NCBI GenBank assembly: GCA_022511295.1
Contig: JAFLRT010000008.1
Coordinates: 1-41,876 of the forward strand
Reading direction: 5' to 3'
Length of the DNA stretch: 41,876 bases
Source of the DNA: Alistipes sp.
Lineage (GTDB): Bacteria > Bacteroidota > Bacteroidia > Bacteroidales > Rikenellaceae
Shown here piece after piece: positions 7,912-18,227 of the stretch. The translations under genes and the position numbers were made by a program. A model generated the notes under the pieces. The model was not told the DNA's origin, searched no databases, and was given only the letters and a program-made list of their open reading frames with translations. Position 1 is the stretch's first letter, and each line of letters opens with the position of its first letter.

Positions 7912-9458
7912 AACCCATACTCGCCGGACGCACACTCCTGTTGTGTGTGCTTACCGCTGTCGTACTGCCGTCGAGGCTCTATTCGCAGCAGTCGCAGAGA
8001 CGTATGGCAGGACTTGAGCGCAATGCAGAGTATGTGTCTGCCATAGCCGAAGAGAGGCAACTCAAAAACACGGTGGACTCCCTCTCCGGCGTCGTTACAG
8101 AACTGCGCGAGACGCTTGCGGATAACAGCGCCGACTATGACAGGCTTTCAGCCGAGATATTGCAACTCGAAAGCAACGTTATCAATTTGAATAACCGCCG
8201 TTCGGCAATTGCAGGAAGAATAACTGCTATCGAGAGTGAGTGGTTGGCTGTTAATTCGGATTACAACGACCGCAATATCGACACCGATATCGCGACAAGT
8301 ACCGAAGAGAGAACCAATTACGCCGATTTGGTACGCAACTCGTACTTTCGTCAGGCGCTCTCGGACGGAGACTACTCTACCCTGCTGATGGCACAAGAGT
8401 ATGAGGCTGTTGCGATGAATCTGCTCGCAGAATATGACAGGTGCTATCGTAATCTCGAACAGGTGAAAGCCGAATACGATGCTGCAAAATGCGACGCAGC
8501 CGCAGAGTCACTGATGACGCAGTTCCATAAAATGCAGTATGAATGCACAAAGGTCTCCGATTTGCTCTCCGAGGTATGGAATCGCATATATGACAACAAG
8601 AGTTACATATACGAACTGATTCTGGACAAAGACGGCTGCGAAGATGTACTGCTTCGGGCAGAAAAATTGCAGGCTGCAACGCGTCAACATAAAAACAGAG
8701 AGAGCGGATGTTATGCCTCGGATGCAGTTACCGCTTACTGCCTTGGCAAACGCTGTTTGCTCTCCTGCGAGATAGATATTGCGAATACGGCCGGTCTTAA
8801 AAATGCAGCCGACTCGCTATCGGCCGCCGCATCACTCTTCAGTTCGGTTCAATACGACTACAAACCGGTTAATATAGCGAGGCGAAATTTTGTAGTATAC
8901 AGTTCTTTGACACCATCATCACAAACATATTACAGCACAAAGAGACCAATTCCGGAGTGCGAGGTATACTCTTATGGGACAATCTACCGCATACGTCTTG
9001 AGCGCACGAACAAACCGCAGCCTCAGTCCAGATTCAACGGTATGCAACCGGTATACTGCAAACGCAATCCTGACAACTCTGTAACATACTATGCAGGAGG
9101 ATATCGCACCATCGAAGATGCAGAAAACGGACTTAATGTCGCCAAACGTCTCGGGTTCGGTTCGGCAGTTATTGCTGCGTGGTTCGACGGAGAGTATGGT
9201 GAGGGTACCGAAGAGTTGGAACGCCTTGCGGCAAAGAGTTTTATTGTCGAAATCAAAGGCGCCGACGAGTTGCCTGCTCGCGTGCGTGATATTATCGCCT
9301 CGGTCAAGACTTCTCTCAACATATCCCGTACCGGCAAGGGTCTTTTCGTTGTAGGAAATTTCACATCCATATACGAGGCAAGAAAGTTCGCCGAAGATAT
9401 TAATTCAATTTACACCTCACTCACCGCTTCGGTTTCAGAGATTGATGATATGAAATAA
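7902..9458 (+). CDS. secreted coiled-coil protein with C-terminal SPOR-like modules
   Basis: 518 aa, GTG start overlapping trkH by 10 bp; signal peptide; coiled coil; 'VTYYAGGYRTIEDAENGLNVAKRLGFGSAVIAAWFDG' and 'GLFVVGNFTSIYEARKFAEDI' SPOR-like. Confidence 0.65.
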   Translation: MAVKPILAGRTLLLCVLTAVVLPSRLYSQQSQRRMAGLERNAEYVSAIAEERQLKNTVDSLSGVVTELRETLADNSADYDRLSAEILQLESNVINLNNRRSAIAGRITAIESEWLAVNSDYNDRNIDTDIATSTEERTNYADLVRNSYFRQALSDGDYSTLLMAQEYEAVAMNLLAEYDRCYRNLEQVKAEYDAAKCDAAAESLMTQFHKMQYECTKVSDLLSEVWNRIYDNKSYIYELILDKDGCEDVLLRAEKLQAATRQHKNRESGCYASDAVTAYCLGKRCLLSCEIDIANTAGLKNAADSLSAAASLFSSVQYDYKPVNIARRNFVVYSSLTPSSQTYYSTKRPIPECEVYSYGTIYRIRLERTNKPQPQSRFNGMQPVYCKRNPDNSVTYYAGGYRTIEDAENGLNVAKRLGFGSAVIAAWFDGEYGEGTEELERLAAKSFIVEIKGADELPARVRDIIASVKTSLNISRTGKGLFVVGNFTSIYEARKFAEDINSIYTSLTASVSEIDDMK

Positions 9459-9519
9459 AGGTCTATTTTTTGTCGTTTCGGATAAAAATAGTATCTTTAA
9501 CCGACAAAAACTTTATATT

Positions 9520-9981
9520 ATGGTTTATATAATTTTGCTTATAGTCCTCGGCATACTGTTTCTTGTTGCCGAACTTGTATTCTTGAGCGGTTCATTTTTC
9601 GGCACAGCTCTCTCCATAGTATGTTTTGGCGGCTCTATATGGCTTGCATTTACCCAATACGGTACTATGACAGGTATCGTCACAGTTATCGTGGTAGCGC
9701 TGCTGTCATTGATAGCAACCGTAATATCCCTGCGCGCCAAGACGTGGCAACGACTCGCCTTATCCCAGGAGATAGAGTCGTCAAGCATGGAACTGCCGGA
9801 GCAAACGCTTCGTGAAGGAGACAGAGGAGTAACTGTTTCACGCCTATCCCCTATGGGCAAGATTGAGGTCGGAGGTAAAATCTACGAAGCGAAATCGGCC
9901 GACGCCTTTATCGACCAGAAGTGCGAGATTGAGGTAACCGGATTTGAAAATTTCAGCGTAATTGTCAGAAAAATCAAATAA
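9520..9981 (+). CDS. NfeD-like membrane protein (short form)
   Basis: 153 aa; TM segments plus C-terminal OB-like 'GDRGVTVSRLSPMGKIEVGGKIYEAKS'; followed by floA. Confidence 0.88.
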   Translation: MVYIILLIVLGILFLVAELVFLSGSFFGTALSIVCFGGSIWLAFTQYGTMTGIVTVIVVALLSLIATVISLRAKTWQRLALSQEIESSSMELPEQTLREGDRGVTVSRLSPMGKIEVGGKIYEAKSADAFIDQKCEIEVTGFENFSVIVRKIK

Positions 9982-10006
9982 CAACAAAACAAATAACTAA
10001 TAGAAT

Positions 10007-10972
10007 ATGAACGAAATTTTTATTGCGGTAATTGTAGCGCTGTCGCTCATTGCTCTTTGGCTGATTTTTTATTTTATCCCCGTAGGATTGTGGTTCTCGG
10101 CTTTAGTGTCCGGTGTCCGCATCAACCTGTTGCAGTTGGTGCTTATGCGCTGGCGCAAGGTTCCGCCTTCAACTATCGTCTCGTCGATGATTGAAGGCAC
10201 GAAGGCCGGTCTTAAACTCAACCCCAACGAACTTGAGGCGCACTATCTCGCCGGCGGTAATGTAACCAATGTGGTTCACGCGCTTGTTTCGGCACAGAAG
10301 GCGAGCATAATGCTCGATTTCAAGATGGCTACGGCTATCGACCTCGCAGGCCGCGACGTATTCGAAGCGGTGCAGATGTCCGTAAACCCCAAAGTGATAA
10401 ACACCCCTCCCGTTGCTGCCGTTGCCAAGGATGGTATACAACTCATCGCCAAGGCTCGTGTAACGGTGCGTGCCAATATCAAGCAATTAGTGGGCGGTGC
10501 AGGCGAAGAGACGGTTCTGGCACGCGTCGGTGAGGGTATCGTATCGTCAATCGGTTCAGCCGACTCGCACAAAACCGTATTGGAGAATCCTGACAACATC
10601 TCACGCGTAGTGCTTGAGAAGGGTCTTGATGCCGGTACCGCATTCGAGATATTGTCGATTGATATTGCAGATATCGACGTAGGAAAGAATATCGGTGCGC
10701 AGTTGCAGATGGACCAGGCCGATGCAGACAAGAATATCGCCCAGGCCAAAGCCGAGGAGCGTCGTGCAATGGCAGTGGCTCTCGAGCAGGAGAACCGCGC
10801 CAAGGCTCAGGAGGCTCGCGCAAAGGTGATACTTGCCGAGGCGGAAGTGCCGCTTGCAATGGCAGAAGCCTTCCGTAACGGCAATCTCGGCATAATGGAC
10901 TATTACAAGATGAAGAATGTGATGGCCGATACCGCGATGCGCGAATCCATATCGAGACCAGACAAGAAATAG
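10007..10972 (+). CDS. floA: flotillin-like protein FloA (SPFH domain)
   Basis: 321 aa; '[26 protein letters not shown]', '[63 protein letters not shown]'. Confidence 0.95.
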   Translation: MNEIFIAVIVALSLIALWLIFYFIPVGLWFSALVSGVRINLLQLVLMRWRKVPPSTIVSSMIEGTKAGLKLNPNELEAHYLAGGNVTNVVHALVSAQKASIMLDFKMATAIDLAGRDVFEAVQMSVNPKVINTPPVAAVAKDGIQLIAKARVTVRANIKQLVGGAGEETVLARVGEGIVSSIGSADSHKTVLENPDNISRVVLEKGLDAGTAFEILSIDIADIDVGKNIGAQLQMDQADADKNIAQAKAEERRAMAVALEQENRAKAQEARAKVILAEAEVPLAMAEAFRNGNLGIMDYYKMKNVMADTAMRESISRPDKK

Positions 10973-11030
10973 CGAATAGAACACACAAAGCACCAGAATC
11001 TGTCTGTTTCAGCATAAGAATATCAACCCG

Positions 11031-11423
11031 ATGGCATCACTCTCCGATAAAGAATGGTTCCAAAAATTGGTTATGTGGCAGATTCCTATGCTTACGATTA
11101 TATTCGGCTATACCTCTCCTGTCGGCTGGCGATTGCCTGTGGCTATATTGCTGCTCATCTATGCCATAGCCATCGCTGCCGGATATGGCGACTGGATGCT
11201 GATAGCGTATTCGCGAGGCAAAAAGCGCAAAAGAGAGCGGCGGGAAGAGGCGGCAATGATACGCAAAGCACCTTTGCGTGCCGTTATGGCGATTTGGAAT
11301 ATTGTCATAGCCGGAACGTTGGCCTTGTCGTCTTACATACAAATACCGATTCTGTGGTTATTGGTTACATTCTTTGCGGTCTCGGTTGTATGTCTGTTGC
11401 TCGCCAATATCCTCGCACACTAA
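11031..11423 (+). CDS. small integral membrane protein downstream of floA, unknown function
   Basis: 130 aa, about four TM segments, same strand, 58 bp after floA. Confidence 0.6.
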   Translation: MASLSDKEWFQKLVMWQIPMLTIIFGYTSPVGWRLPVAILLLIYAIAIAAGYGDWMLIAYSRGKKRKRERREEAAMIRKAPLRAVMAIWNIVIAGTLALSSYIQIPILWLLVTFFAVSVVCLLLANILAH

Positions 11424-11444
11424 AACAGTAGCGGCAATAACAGA

Positions 11445-11475
11445 GCCGACGGTTGAATGGACAACCGTCGGCTTT
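11445..11475 (+). terminator. intrinsic terminator hairpin
   Basis: GCCGACGGTTG - AATGGA - CAACCGTCGGC then TTT; 11-bp perfect stem. Confidence 0.75.
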
Positions 11476-11577
11476 ACATATCAAGCACGAAAAAATCCGG
11501 ATAGAACAGATTGTTTCGCCACTTTTTTCATATATTTGCAGTTGATTTGCAGAAGTATATATAGATTACATATAAGT

Positions 11578-13029
11578 ATGAGAAATATAACCAAATTCGC
11601 ATTTGCTCTGCTTGCCGGAGCGCTGTTGCTCGCCTGCAAAAAGGATGAACCGTGCAAGGTATCGTTCCCTGTATCGGCTGTATACCTTTCCGACTGGGGA
11701 GAAAGCACTGCAATAAAACTGAATCTCACCAACGTAAACTATATCACCGTTTCGTCGGCAACAAATGGTTGGAAAGCCGAGGTGGACCGCCCCTCCCGCA
11801 CACTCTCAATTACTGCACCCGAGAGTGCAGATGCAGAGGGCGCCGCATTGTCCTCCATAATAACGTTGTCGGCATCATCACCGAGCGGCGACATGACCAG
11901 CGCCTCATTGTACGCCTATATAGTAAACGGAACGGTAGACTTAAGCGAAAATGGCACTCACTCCAACTGCTATGTAATCACGCAGCCCAATACGAGATAC
12001 CGTTTCAATGCCTCTCTCAAGGGTGAGAGCGATGAGCGTCTGGCTACGGCAAGCATAGGTATTGTCTGGCAGTCCAAAACCTCACTTGTCAAATATCTTA
12101 CCCTCGATGATGGCTATGCCGATTTCTATATAGATTCCGATACTGACGACTCCGACCGGATAACAAACGGCAACGCCCTGATAGCCGCCTATAACAGCGC
12201 CGGCAATATTATTTGGAGTTGGCACCTGTGGCTTACTCGCGAAGACCCTCGCACGGAGAATATATCGACCTACTCCAACGGTCTGACTTTTATGAATTAC
12301 AATCTCGGCGCTTTTGCCAATTCTGACGAATCGACGGACAAAGATGAGATACTCGCCTCTTACGGACTCTACTATCAGTGGGGACGCAAAGACCCGTTTA
12401 TGCGTCCGAGACACTACGACTGCGCCGACAACAGCGACGAGATTCTCTACAACGCCAAAGGTCGTTATTTCTATATTACGGTTGCCAAGACGAGCGCTTC
12501 GACCGGTACTATGGCCTATGCTACAGCCCACCCGACCGTTCTGCTCTCATCACCGGAGGGCAATCGTGGCGACTGGTTATATGGTGCAGGCGATGACGCT
12601 TTGTGGGGTGCTAATGCCGGTAAGACTGTAAACGACCCCTGCCCCAAAGGGTGGCGTGTTCCATCCAAAGAGGCATTCACGGTACTCGACATAGCAACCG
12701 CTGAAGATAATATGGAACTGGATTTGGCGCGCAAGATTTTCGGCTGGAATCTTACAGACAAAGGTAACTCGCAAAAACACTTCTATACAGGTGCCGGTTA
12801 CCGCAGTTATTTTGACGGCGTACTCTCGAACGTAAACTACAAAGAGCAGTATCCGCATACGCCTGTACCCTGGGTAGGCTACTATTGGACAAATGGTGCA
12901 GGTGCAAACTCGACAGGCTGTGCAATGTTTTTCGACTTGAACACCTCACGTGCAACAATCAACGACTTCAATCCGGTATCGCAGGAGTATCGCGCCAATG
13001 CGATGCAGGTGCGTTGCGTAAAAGAGTAG
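11578..13029 (+). CDS. lipoprotein with FISUMP (Fib_succ_major) domain
   Basis: Start moved from ORF 11374 to the ATG at 11578 (MRNITKFAFALLAGALLLACKK lipobox); C-terminus 'DPCPKGWRVPSKEAF...YWTNGAG...AMQVRCVKE'. Confidence 0.8.
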   Translation: MRNITKFAFALLAGALLLACKKDEPCKVSFPVSAVYLSDWGESTAIKLNLTNVNYITVSSATNGWKAEVDRPSRTLSITAPESADAEGAALSSIITLSASSPSGDMTSASLYAYIVNGTVDLSENGTHSNCYVITQPNTRYRFNASLKGESDERLATASIGIVWQSKTSLVKYLTLDDGYADFYIDSDTDDSDRITNGNALIAAYNSAGNIIWSWHLWLTREDPRTENISTYSNGLTFMNYNLGAFANSDESTDKDEILASYGLYYQWGRKDPFMRPRHYDCADNSDEILYNAKGRYFYITVAKTSASTGTMAYATAHPTVLLSSPEGNRGDWLYGAGDDALWGANAGKTVNDPCPKGWRVPSKEAFTVLDIATAEDNMELDLARKIFGWNLTDKGNSQKHFYTGAGYRSYFDGVLSNVNYKEQYPHTPVPWVGYYWTNGAGANSTGCAMFFDLNTSRATINDFNPVSQEYRANAMQVRCVKE

Positions 13030-13072
13030 GCTAAACTATTGCCGGTGCCGGTCAAACGATTATTGTTTGTCG

Positions 13073-14065
13073 TTACAATTCCGCCAGGAACTGCATAACA
13101 TCCACATCGTCCGGACAATCTTCCAATCGCGGACGTTGTGAACAGCCGAAAGGTACCGACCGAGGATGATTGACGCAGTGCGTTACCACGCATTGCAATT
13201 CATTGTCGTGTAATGCTATCCAATCGGTTACCTCATCCATTTCATCATACTCGGCGACGGATATCGTACTTAAATATGCAGGAAAATCTCTGTCCGGAAC
13301 AAACAGCGTGCTGCCCGCATCCGCAAACGCAGTTCCGCGCATTGTCAGCATTGCCTTTGCCTGCAAATAGTTATTGCGGTACTTGGGATTAACCTCTGAC
13401 GAAACAAACTTCAGTTCAGTGCCGCGAGGAACGAATAACATAGATACATTCCGGCAGCCAAGACCCGAATATAGCAGCATATCGGATTCCAGACCCGAGA
13501 GTTCTTCTTCCGTTTCATCGCCGGCAAGCACTGCAACCGAATGTCTGCTGCCGCGCAGGAGCATAGGAATATCTGCAAAGTGCGAGCGAAAGAAGCGAAC
13601 CGCATTATCGCTGCCGGTTGCTATAACCGCATCCGGAACGGATGACAGCAACCCCTCATCATCGATAACATTGACGGGTATTTCAGGTTCGATTTCACGC
13701 AGGAGCGAGACTACATACAGCATCAAAGCCGTATCTTTGGCTGATGGCTTTACAACAGCGCGATGTCCGCCTGCAATGACGCACAGCAGGTCGTAAAAGC
13801 CGACAAGAGGGATATTTCCCGCCATTACGACAGCCACACTTTTGGGTGTCCGAGGGTTTATAGCATAAACACTCAACCACCTCTCGAGTTTATCGTGTTG
13901 CAGCATCTGCGAGCGTATGGCTTCCACTGCATACGCAATCTCACGGACAGAAAACCACCCGTTGGCGGACACAGCCTGACGTATCACCTCGGATGAGGCT
14001 TCGTCGTTGCCAAACCTCTCCAACCGTTTGCCGAGTTGAACAGATATGTCGATTGCACTCTTCAT
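13073..14065 (-). CDS. LuxC-type acyl-CoA reductase
   Basis: 330 aa; 'VMAGNIPLVGFYDLLCVIAGGHRAVVKPSAKD' and 'GLGCRNVSMLFVPRG' aldehyde-dehydrogenase-like/LuxC motifs. Confidence 0.8.
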   Translation of the reverse strand: MKSAIDISVQLGKRLERFGNDEASSEVIRQAVSANGWFSVREIAYAVEAIRSQMLQHDKLERWLSVYAINPRTPKSVAVVMAGNIPLVGFYDLLCVIAGGHRAVVKPSAKDTALMLYVVSLLREIEPEIPVNVIDDEGLLSSVPDAVIATGSDNAVRFFRSHFADIPMLLRGSRHSVAVLAGDETEEELSGLESDMLLYSGLGCRNVSMLFVPRGTELKFVSSEVNPKYRNNYLQAKAMLTMRGTAFADAGSTLFVPDRDFPAYLSTISVAEYDEMDEVTDWIALHDNELQCVVTHCVNHPRSVPFGCSQRPRLEDCPDDVDVMQFLAEL

Positions 14066-14129
14066 CGTTGCAAAGTTAGTTGTTTTTAATTTTTATCGCT
14101 ATCTTTGTAATCGTTAAAATATATAAAAC

Positions 14130-14645
14130 ATGTCAATGATTCTGCAATTCCGAATGCTCAGCGACGAAAACGACAACTTTGTCCGCGATTATGAGGTTAT
14201 GTACGATATGACGCTGTACGATTTTCACAAATTCATTCTCTCATCTCTCGACTATGAAGATTGTATGGCTTCATTCTTCACTGCCGACGACCATTGGGAG
14301 CCAATCCGCGAATTTACAGCCGTAGATATGGGAGATATGGATGATGGCGAGGATGCACCGATACCAATGGATAAAGTTCTGATAGGTCAGATTGTAGCCA
14401 ATAACCGCGACAGACTTATATATCGTTTCGATATGTTCACCGAGCGAGCATACTATCTCGAACTTACCGGCGCAAAGAGACCCGAAGATGGATTCGAATA
14501 CCCTCGCACCGCTTTCGAGAATGCTCCGGCCCCCGACCAGTTTGACCCGGATGCAGTAGGTTCCGACGAAGGCTCCATCTTCAATGAGATGATGGGCGAC
14601 TTCAACGATTTCGACGGCGACGACTCCTATGACGACGAATATTGA
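14130..14645 (+). CDS. plasmid pRiA4b ORF-3-like (IS1096 passenger TnpR-like) acidic protein
   Basis: 171 aa; 'DLYDFHKFILSSLDYEDCMASFFTADDHWEP'-type pattern; Asp/Glu-rich C-terminus. Confidence 0.6.
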   Translation: MSMILQFRMLSDENDNFVRDYEVMYDMTLYDFHKFILSSLDYEDCMASFFTADDHWEPIREFTAVDMGDMDDGEDAPIPMDKVLIGQIVANNRDRLIYRFDMFTERAYYLELTGAKRPEDGFEYPRTAFENAPAPDQFDPDAVGSDEGSIFNEMMGDFNDFDGDDSYDDEY

Positions 14646-15549
14646 CACCAAGCGTCTTATCGTTATCGTGGGCGCTACCGGCTCGGGCAAGACGGATTTA
14701 AGCATCGCTCTTGCCAGTTATTTCGGTGCGCCTGTAATCTCAACTGATTCACGGCAAATATACAGGAGCATCCCTATCGGTACCGCACAACCTACGGCAG
14801 AACAGTTGGCAGCGGTCAAACACTATTTTATAGCAACACACGACCTGACACAGGATTTCAGTTGCGGAGAGTTCGAAGAGCAGGCATCCCAACTGCTTGA
14901 ACAACTTTTTCAAATACACGATACCGTTATCGCTGTCGGCGGGTCCGGTTTGTATATCAAAGCCTTGTGTGAAGGTATGGACGACTTGCCGAAAGCCGAT
15001 ACCGGATTGCGTATGCAACTAAATAGACGTCTGCGCAATGAGGGATTGCAATCGCTTCGTGATGATTTGCAGCGTCTCGACCCGGAGTACTACGCGATTG
15101 TCGATTGCAACAACCCCTCACGTGTACTTCGCGCCGTAGAGGTCTGTATGCAGACCGGAGGAACATACACCGCTTTGCGCAAAGGTATGCAGCATAAACG
15201 CAATTACGATATTGTTAAAATAGGTATAGATATGCCGCGCGAAGAGTTGTACGACCGTATTAACCGCCGCGTGGAAATGATGATTGCCAACGGTCTTGAG
15301 CATGAGGCGCGCAAGGTCTATCATCTGCGGCATCTCAACTCATTGCAGACAGTCGGATACAGGGAACTCTTTGAGTGGTTCGACGGCTCCATTACACGCG
15401 AGGAGGCCATAGAGTTAATCAAACGCAATTCGCGCCGCTATGCCAAGCGTCAAATGACATGGTTCCGCCGCGATGAGGATATACATTGGTTCCCTTACGG
15501 CGATACAGATGCTGTTACAGAGTATCTCTCATCGGTGCTGCACTTATAA
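14629..15549 (+). CDS. miaA: tRNA dimethylallyltransferase
   Basis: 306 aa; P-loop '[17 protein letters not shown]', '[20 protein letters not shown]', '[11 protein letters not shown]'. Confidence 0.97.
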   Translation: MTTNIDTKRLIVIVGATGSGKTDLSIALASYFGAPVISTDSRQIYRSIPIGTAQPTAEQLAAVKHYFIATHDLTQDFSCGEFEEQASQLLEQLFQIHDTVIAVGGSGLYIKALCEGMDDLPKADTGLRMQLNRRLRNEGLQSLRDDLQRLDPEYYAIVDCNNPSRVLRAVEVCMQTGGTYTALRKGMQHKRNYDIVKIGIDMPREELYDRINRRVEMMIANGLEHEARKVYHLRHLNSLQTVGYRELFEWFDGSITREEAIELIKRNSRRYAKRQMTWFRRDEDIHWFPYGDTDAVTEYLSSVLHL

Positions 15550-15576
15550 TATCGTACCGAAAATCGGCATAAATGA

Positions 15577-15606
15577 TTGCCAATTCCAAAAATTGCACTA
15601 TATTTG
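15577..15606 (+). promoter_or_regulatory. Bacteroidota-type promoter upstream of rho
   Basis: TTG (15577-15579)-N19-TATATTTG (15599-15606). Confidence 0.6.
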
Positions 15607-15673
15607 CATCAACAAACCGTTACTCGGTCGTCCGACCGGATTAACAATCACGAATTACATTGAGTTTCACAAT

Positions 15674-17251
15674 ATGCAAGATTTGAGTGCGCTCGAAGGC
15701 AAGACATTAGCCGAACTGCGCGAAATAGGCAGGGTGCTTGGCATTACAGACACCACTTTAAGAAAAAAAGAGTTGTTCAACAGGATTGTCGAAATCGCAT
15801 CGCGTGAAGATGCTGCGACGGAACCGCAGCCGGCGACAGCACCTGCACGTCGTCGCGGGCGTCCGCCTCGCGCACGAATGACGGAGCAGGCACAGCAGGT
15901 AATGCCTGCTGAGGAGCCGGTCTCAGAGCAACCGGTTGGCGGCAGCAGCAATGAGCCTGCACCGCAAGATGCTCCTGTGGCAGAACAGCCGGCGCCTAAA
16001 CGTCGTGGCCGCAAACCGAAGAATCATGTTCCCGAGGAGAGTGCTAAGACAGAGACCTCATCTGAATCGGATTCAGCACCGATAGCAGACGAGGCGGACG
16101 ATACCGAAGGCGACAATATAACCAAGGATGATTATACCGGCGTTATCGAGGGTGAAGGCGTCCTTGAACTTATCCCCGACGGCTACGGTTTTCTGCGTTC
16201 AGCCGACTACAACTATCTCAACTCTCCGGACGATATATATGTATCGCCCTCGCAGATAAAACTTTTCGGACTGAAGGCCGGCGATACAGTAAGCGGTGTA
16301 ATCAGACCGCCGAAAGAGGGAGAGAAATATTTCCCGCTTGTAAAAGTAAACTATATCAACGGTCTTGAACCTGACTATATCCGCGACCGTGTACAGTTCG
16401 AGTATATGACCCCGCTCTTCCCGAGCGAGAAGTTCAACCTTACGGGCAACGGTCATAACAACCTTTCCAATCGCATTATAGACCTTTTCTCGCCTATCGG
16501 CAAAGGACAGCGCGGACTTATCGTGGCACAGCCAAAAACCGGTAAGACGATGCTGCTGCAATCAATAGCCAACGCCATTGCAGACAATCACCCGGAGGTA
16601 TATATGATTGTGCTGCTCATTGACGAACGTCCGGAAGAGGTTACCGAAATGGCCCGCAATGTCAAGGCAGAGGTTGTCGCATCAACATTCGACGAGCAGG
16701 CATCGCGCCACGTCAAGGTGGCTGAAATGGTATTGGAGAAGGCGAAACGTATGGTGGAATGCGGACACGACGTGGTTATCTTCCTCGACTCAATCACCCG
16801 TCTGGCCCGTGCATACAACTCGGTGCAGCCGGCGTCGGGTAAGGTGCTGTCCGGCGGTGTCGATGCCAACGCGTTGCACAAGCCCAAGCGTTTCTTCGGT
16901 GCGGCACGCAACACCGAGGAGAAAGGCTCGCTGACGATTATCGCCACTGCTCTTATTGATACAGGCTCAAAGATGGACGAGGTTATTTTCGAGGAGTTCA
17001 AAGGTACCGGCAATATGGAACTTCAACTCGACCGCAAACTGTCCAACAAGCGTATCTACCCCGCTGTCGATGTTATTGCATCCGGGACGCGCCGCGAAGA
17101 CCTGCTTCTCTCGCGCGAGGTTATGAACCGCACATGGATACTGCGCAAATACCTTTCGGATATGACCACAGTAGAGACTATGGAGTTCCTGCAGAAACAG
17201 ATGGGGCTTACCGACTCCAACGAGGAGTTCTTGGCAACGATGAATCAATAA
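15674..17251 (+). CDS. rho: transcription termination factor Rho with low-complexity insert
   Basis: Start moved to the ATG at 15674 ([24 protein letters not shown]); '[25 protein letters not shown]', '[10 protein letters not shown]', '[30 protein letters not shown]'. Confidence 0.97.
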   Translation: MQDLSALEGKTLAELREIGRVLGITDTTLRKKELFNRIVEIASREDAATEPQPATAPARRRGRPPRARMTEQAQQVMPAEEPVSEQPVGGSSNEPAPQDAPVAEQPAPKRRGRKPKNHVPEESAKTETSSESDSAPIADEADDTEGDNITKDDYTGVIEGEGVLELIPDGYGFLRSADYNYLNSPDDIYVSPSQIKLFGLKAGDTVSGVIRPPKEGEKYFPLVKVNYINGLEPDYIRDRVQFEYMTPLFPSEKFNLTGNGHNNLSNRIIDLFSPIGKGQRGLIVAQPKTGKTMLLQSIANAIADNHPEVYMIVLLIDERPEEVTEMARNVKAEVVASTFDEQASRHVKVAEMVLEKAKRMVECGHDVVIFLDSITRLARAYNSVQPASGKVLSGGVDANALHKPKRFFGAARNTEEKGSLTIIATALIDTGSKMDEVIFEEFKGTGNMELQLDRKLSNKRIYPAVDVIASGTRREDLLLSREVMNRTWILRKYLSDMTTVETMEFLQKQMGLTDSNEEFLATMNQ

Positions 17252-17266
17252 GTTCAGAGATAAGAG

Positions 17267-18037
17267 ATGAAAAGAGTATTGTTGCTGGCCATACTTGCAA
17301 TGCTCTCTTTACCCTCATTCGGCTGGGGACAGAAGGGGCATGATGTAACGGCGTACATTGCAGAGTGCAATCTCAAAACCCGTGTGCGCAACAAGGTAAC
17401 GAATATTCTTGGAGGACATTCGCTTGTATACTATGCCAACTGGCTGGATAACGCAAGCCATACTCCGGAATATGAGTATACGCGCACCTGGCACTATGCA
17501 AATGTAGATGAAGGTTTTACCTATGAGACAATGGATAAACTTCCCGAAGGCGATGTTATAACAGCCATCGAGGATTTGACAGCCAAACTCAAGGCAGGCA
17601 ACCTCGAACCGGAGAAAGAGAAACTCTATCTTATGATGCTCATCCATTTGGTCGGCGATATGCATTGCCCCATGCACGCAGGGCATCGCACAGACCGAGG
17701 CGGCAATTCTGTCCAGATAAAATTCTTCAATTCGCCGCGCAAGTTGCACGGCATATGGGATACCGACCTCGTGGAGGCAGCGCACAAATGGGGATATGTC
17801 GATTGGCAGTATCAGATAGACCGCTCAAGCAAAACTACGAAGCGTCATATTGCCGAAGGTCCACCGGAAAAGTGGTTTAACGAGACACACGCCATCGCCA
17901 CGCAGATATATGCTGACACGCCGGAAGGAACTGTGGTATCATACGACTATATTGCAAAATACACTCCCGTAATTGAAGACCAATTGATGCGAGGCGGCAT
18001 TCGTTTAGCGAAGATACTTAATGATATTTACGGATAG
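17267..18037 (+). CDS. secreted S1/P1 nuclease family protein
   Basis: 256 aa; signal peptide then 'WGQKGHDVTAYIAE', 'HLVGDMHCPMHAGHRTDRGGNSVQI', 'LHGIWDTDLVE' zinc-ligand pattern. Confidence 0.93.
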   Translation: MKRVLLLAILAMLSLPSFGWGQKGHDVTAYIAECNLKTRVRNKVTNILGGHSLVYYANWLDNASHTPEYEYTRTWHYANVDEGFTYETMDKLPEGDVITAIEDLTAKLKAGNLEPEKEKLYLMMLIHLVGDMHCPMHAGHRTDRGGNSVQIKFFNSPRKLHGIWDTDLVEAAHKWGYVDWQYQIDRSSKTTKRHIAEGPPEKWFNETHAIATQIYADTPEGTVVSYDYIAKYTPVIEDQLMRGGIRLAKILNDIYG

Positions 18038-18040
18038 TTT

Positions 18041-18071
18041 TTTGTTACAGCAATAAAAATGTATATATTTG
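18041..18071 (+). promoter_or_regulatory. promoter for tRNA-Gly
   Basis: TTTG (18041-18044)-N19-TATATTTG (18064-18071), exact consensus. Confidence 0.7.
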
Positions 18072-18081
18072 CAGCACCGCT

Positions 18082-18156
<75 letters not shown>

Positions 18157-18161
18157 AAAGA

Positions 18162-18206
18162 GAACAGACAGCACCTCAGTCGAAATAAGACAGGTGCTGT
18201 CTGTTC
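18162..18206. terminator. bidirectional intrinsic terminator
   Basis: GAACAGACAGCACCT/AGGTGCTGTCTGTTC 15-bp perfect stem, T-rich 3' flank (and A-rich 5' flank) between convergent tRNA and GH20 gene. Confidence 0.8.
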
Positions 18207-18227
18207 CTTTTATAGATTATCAGTTTA

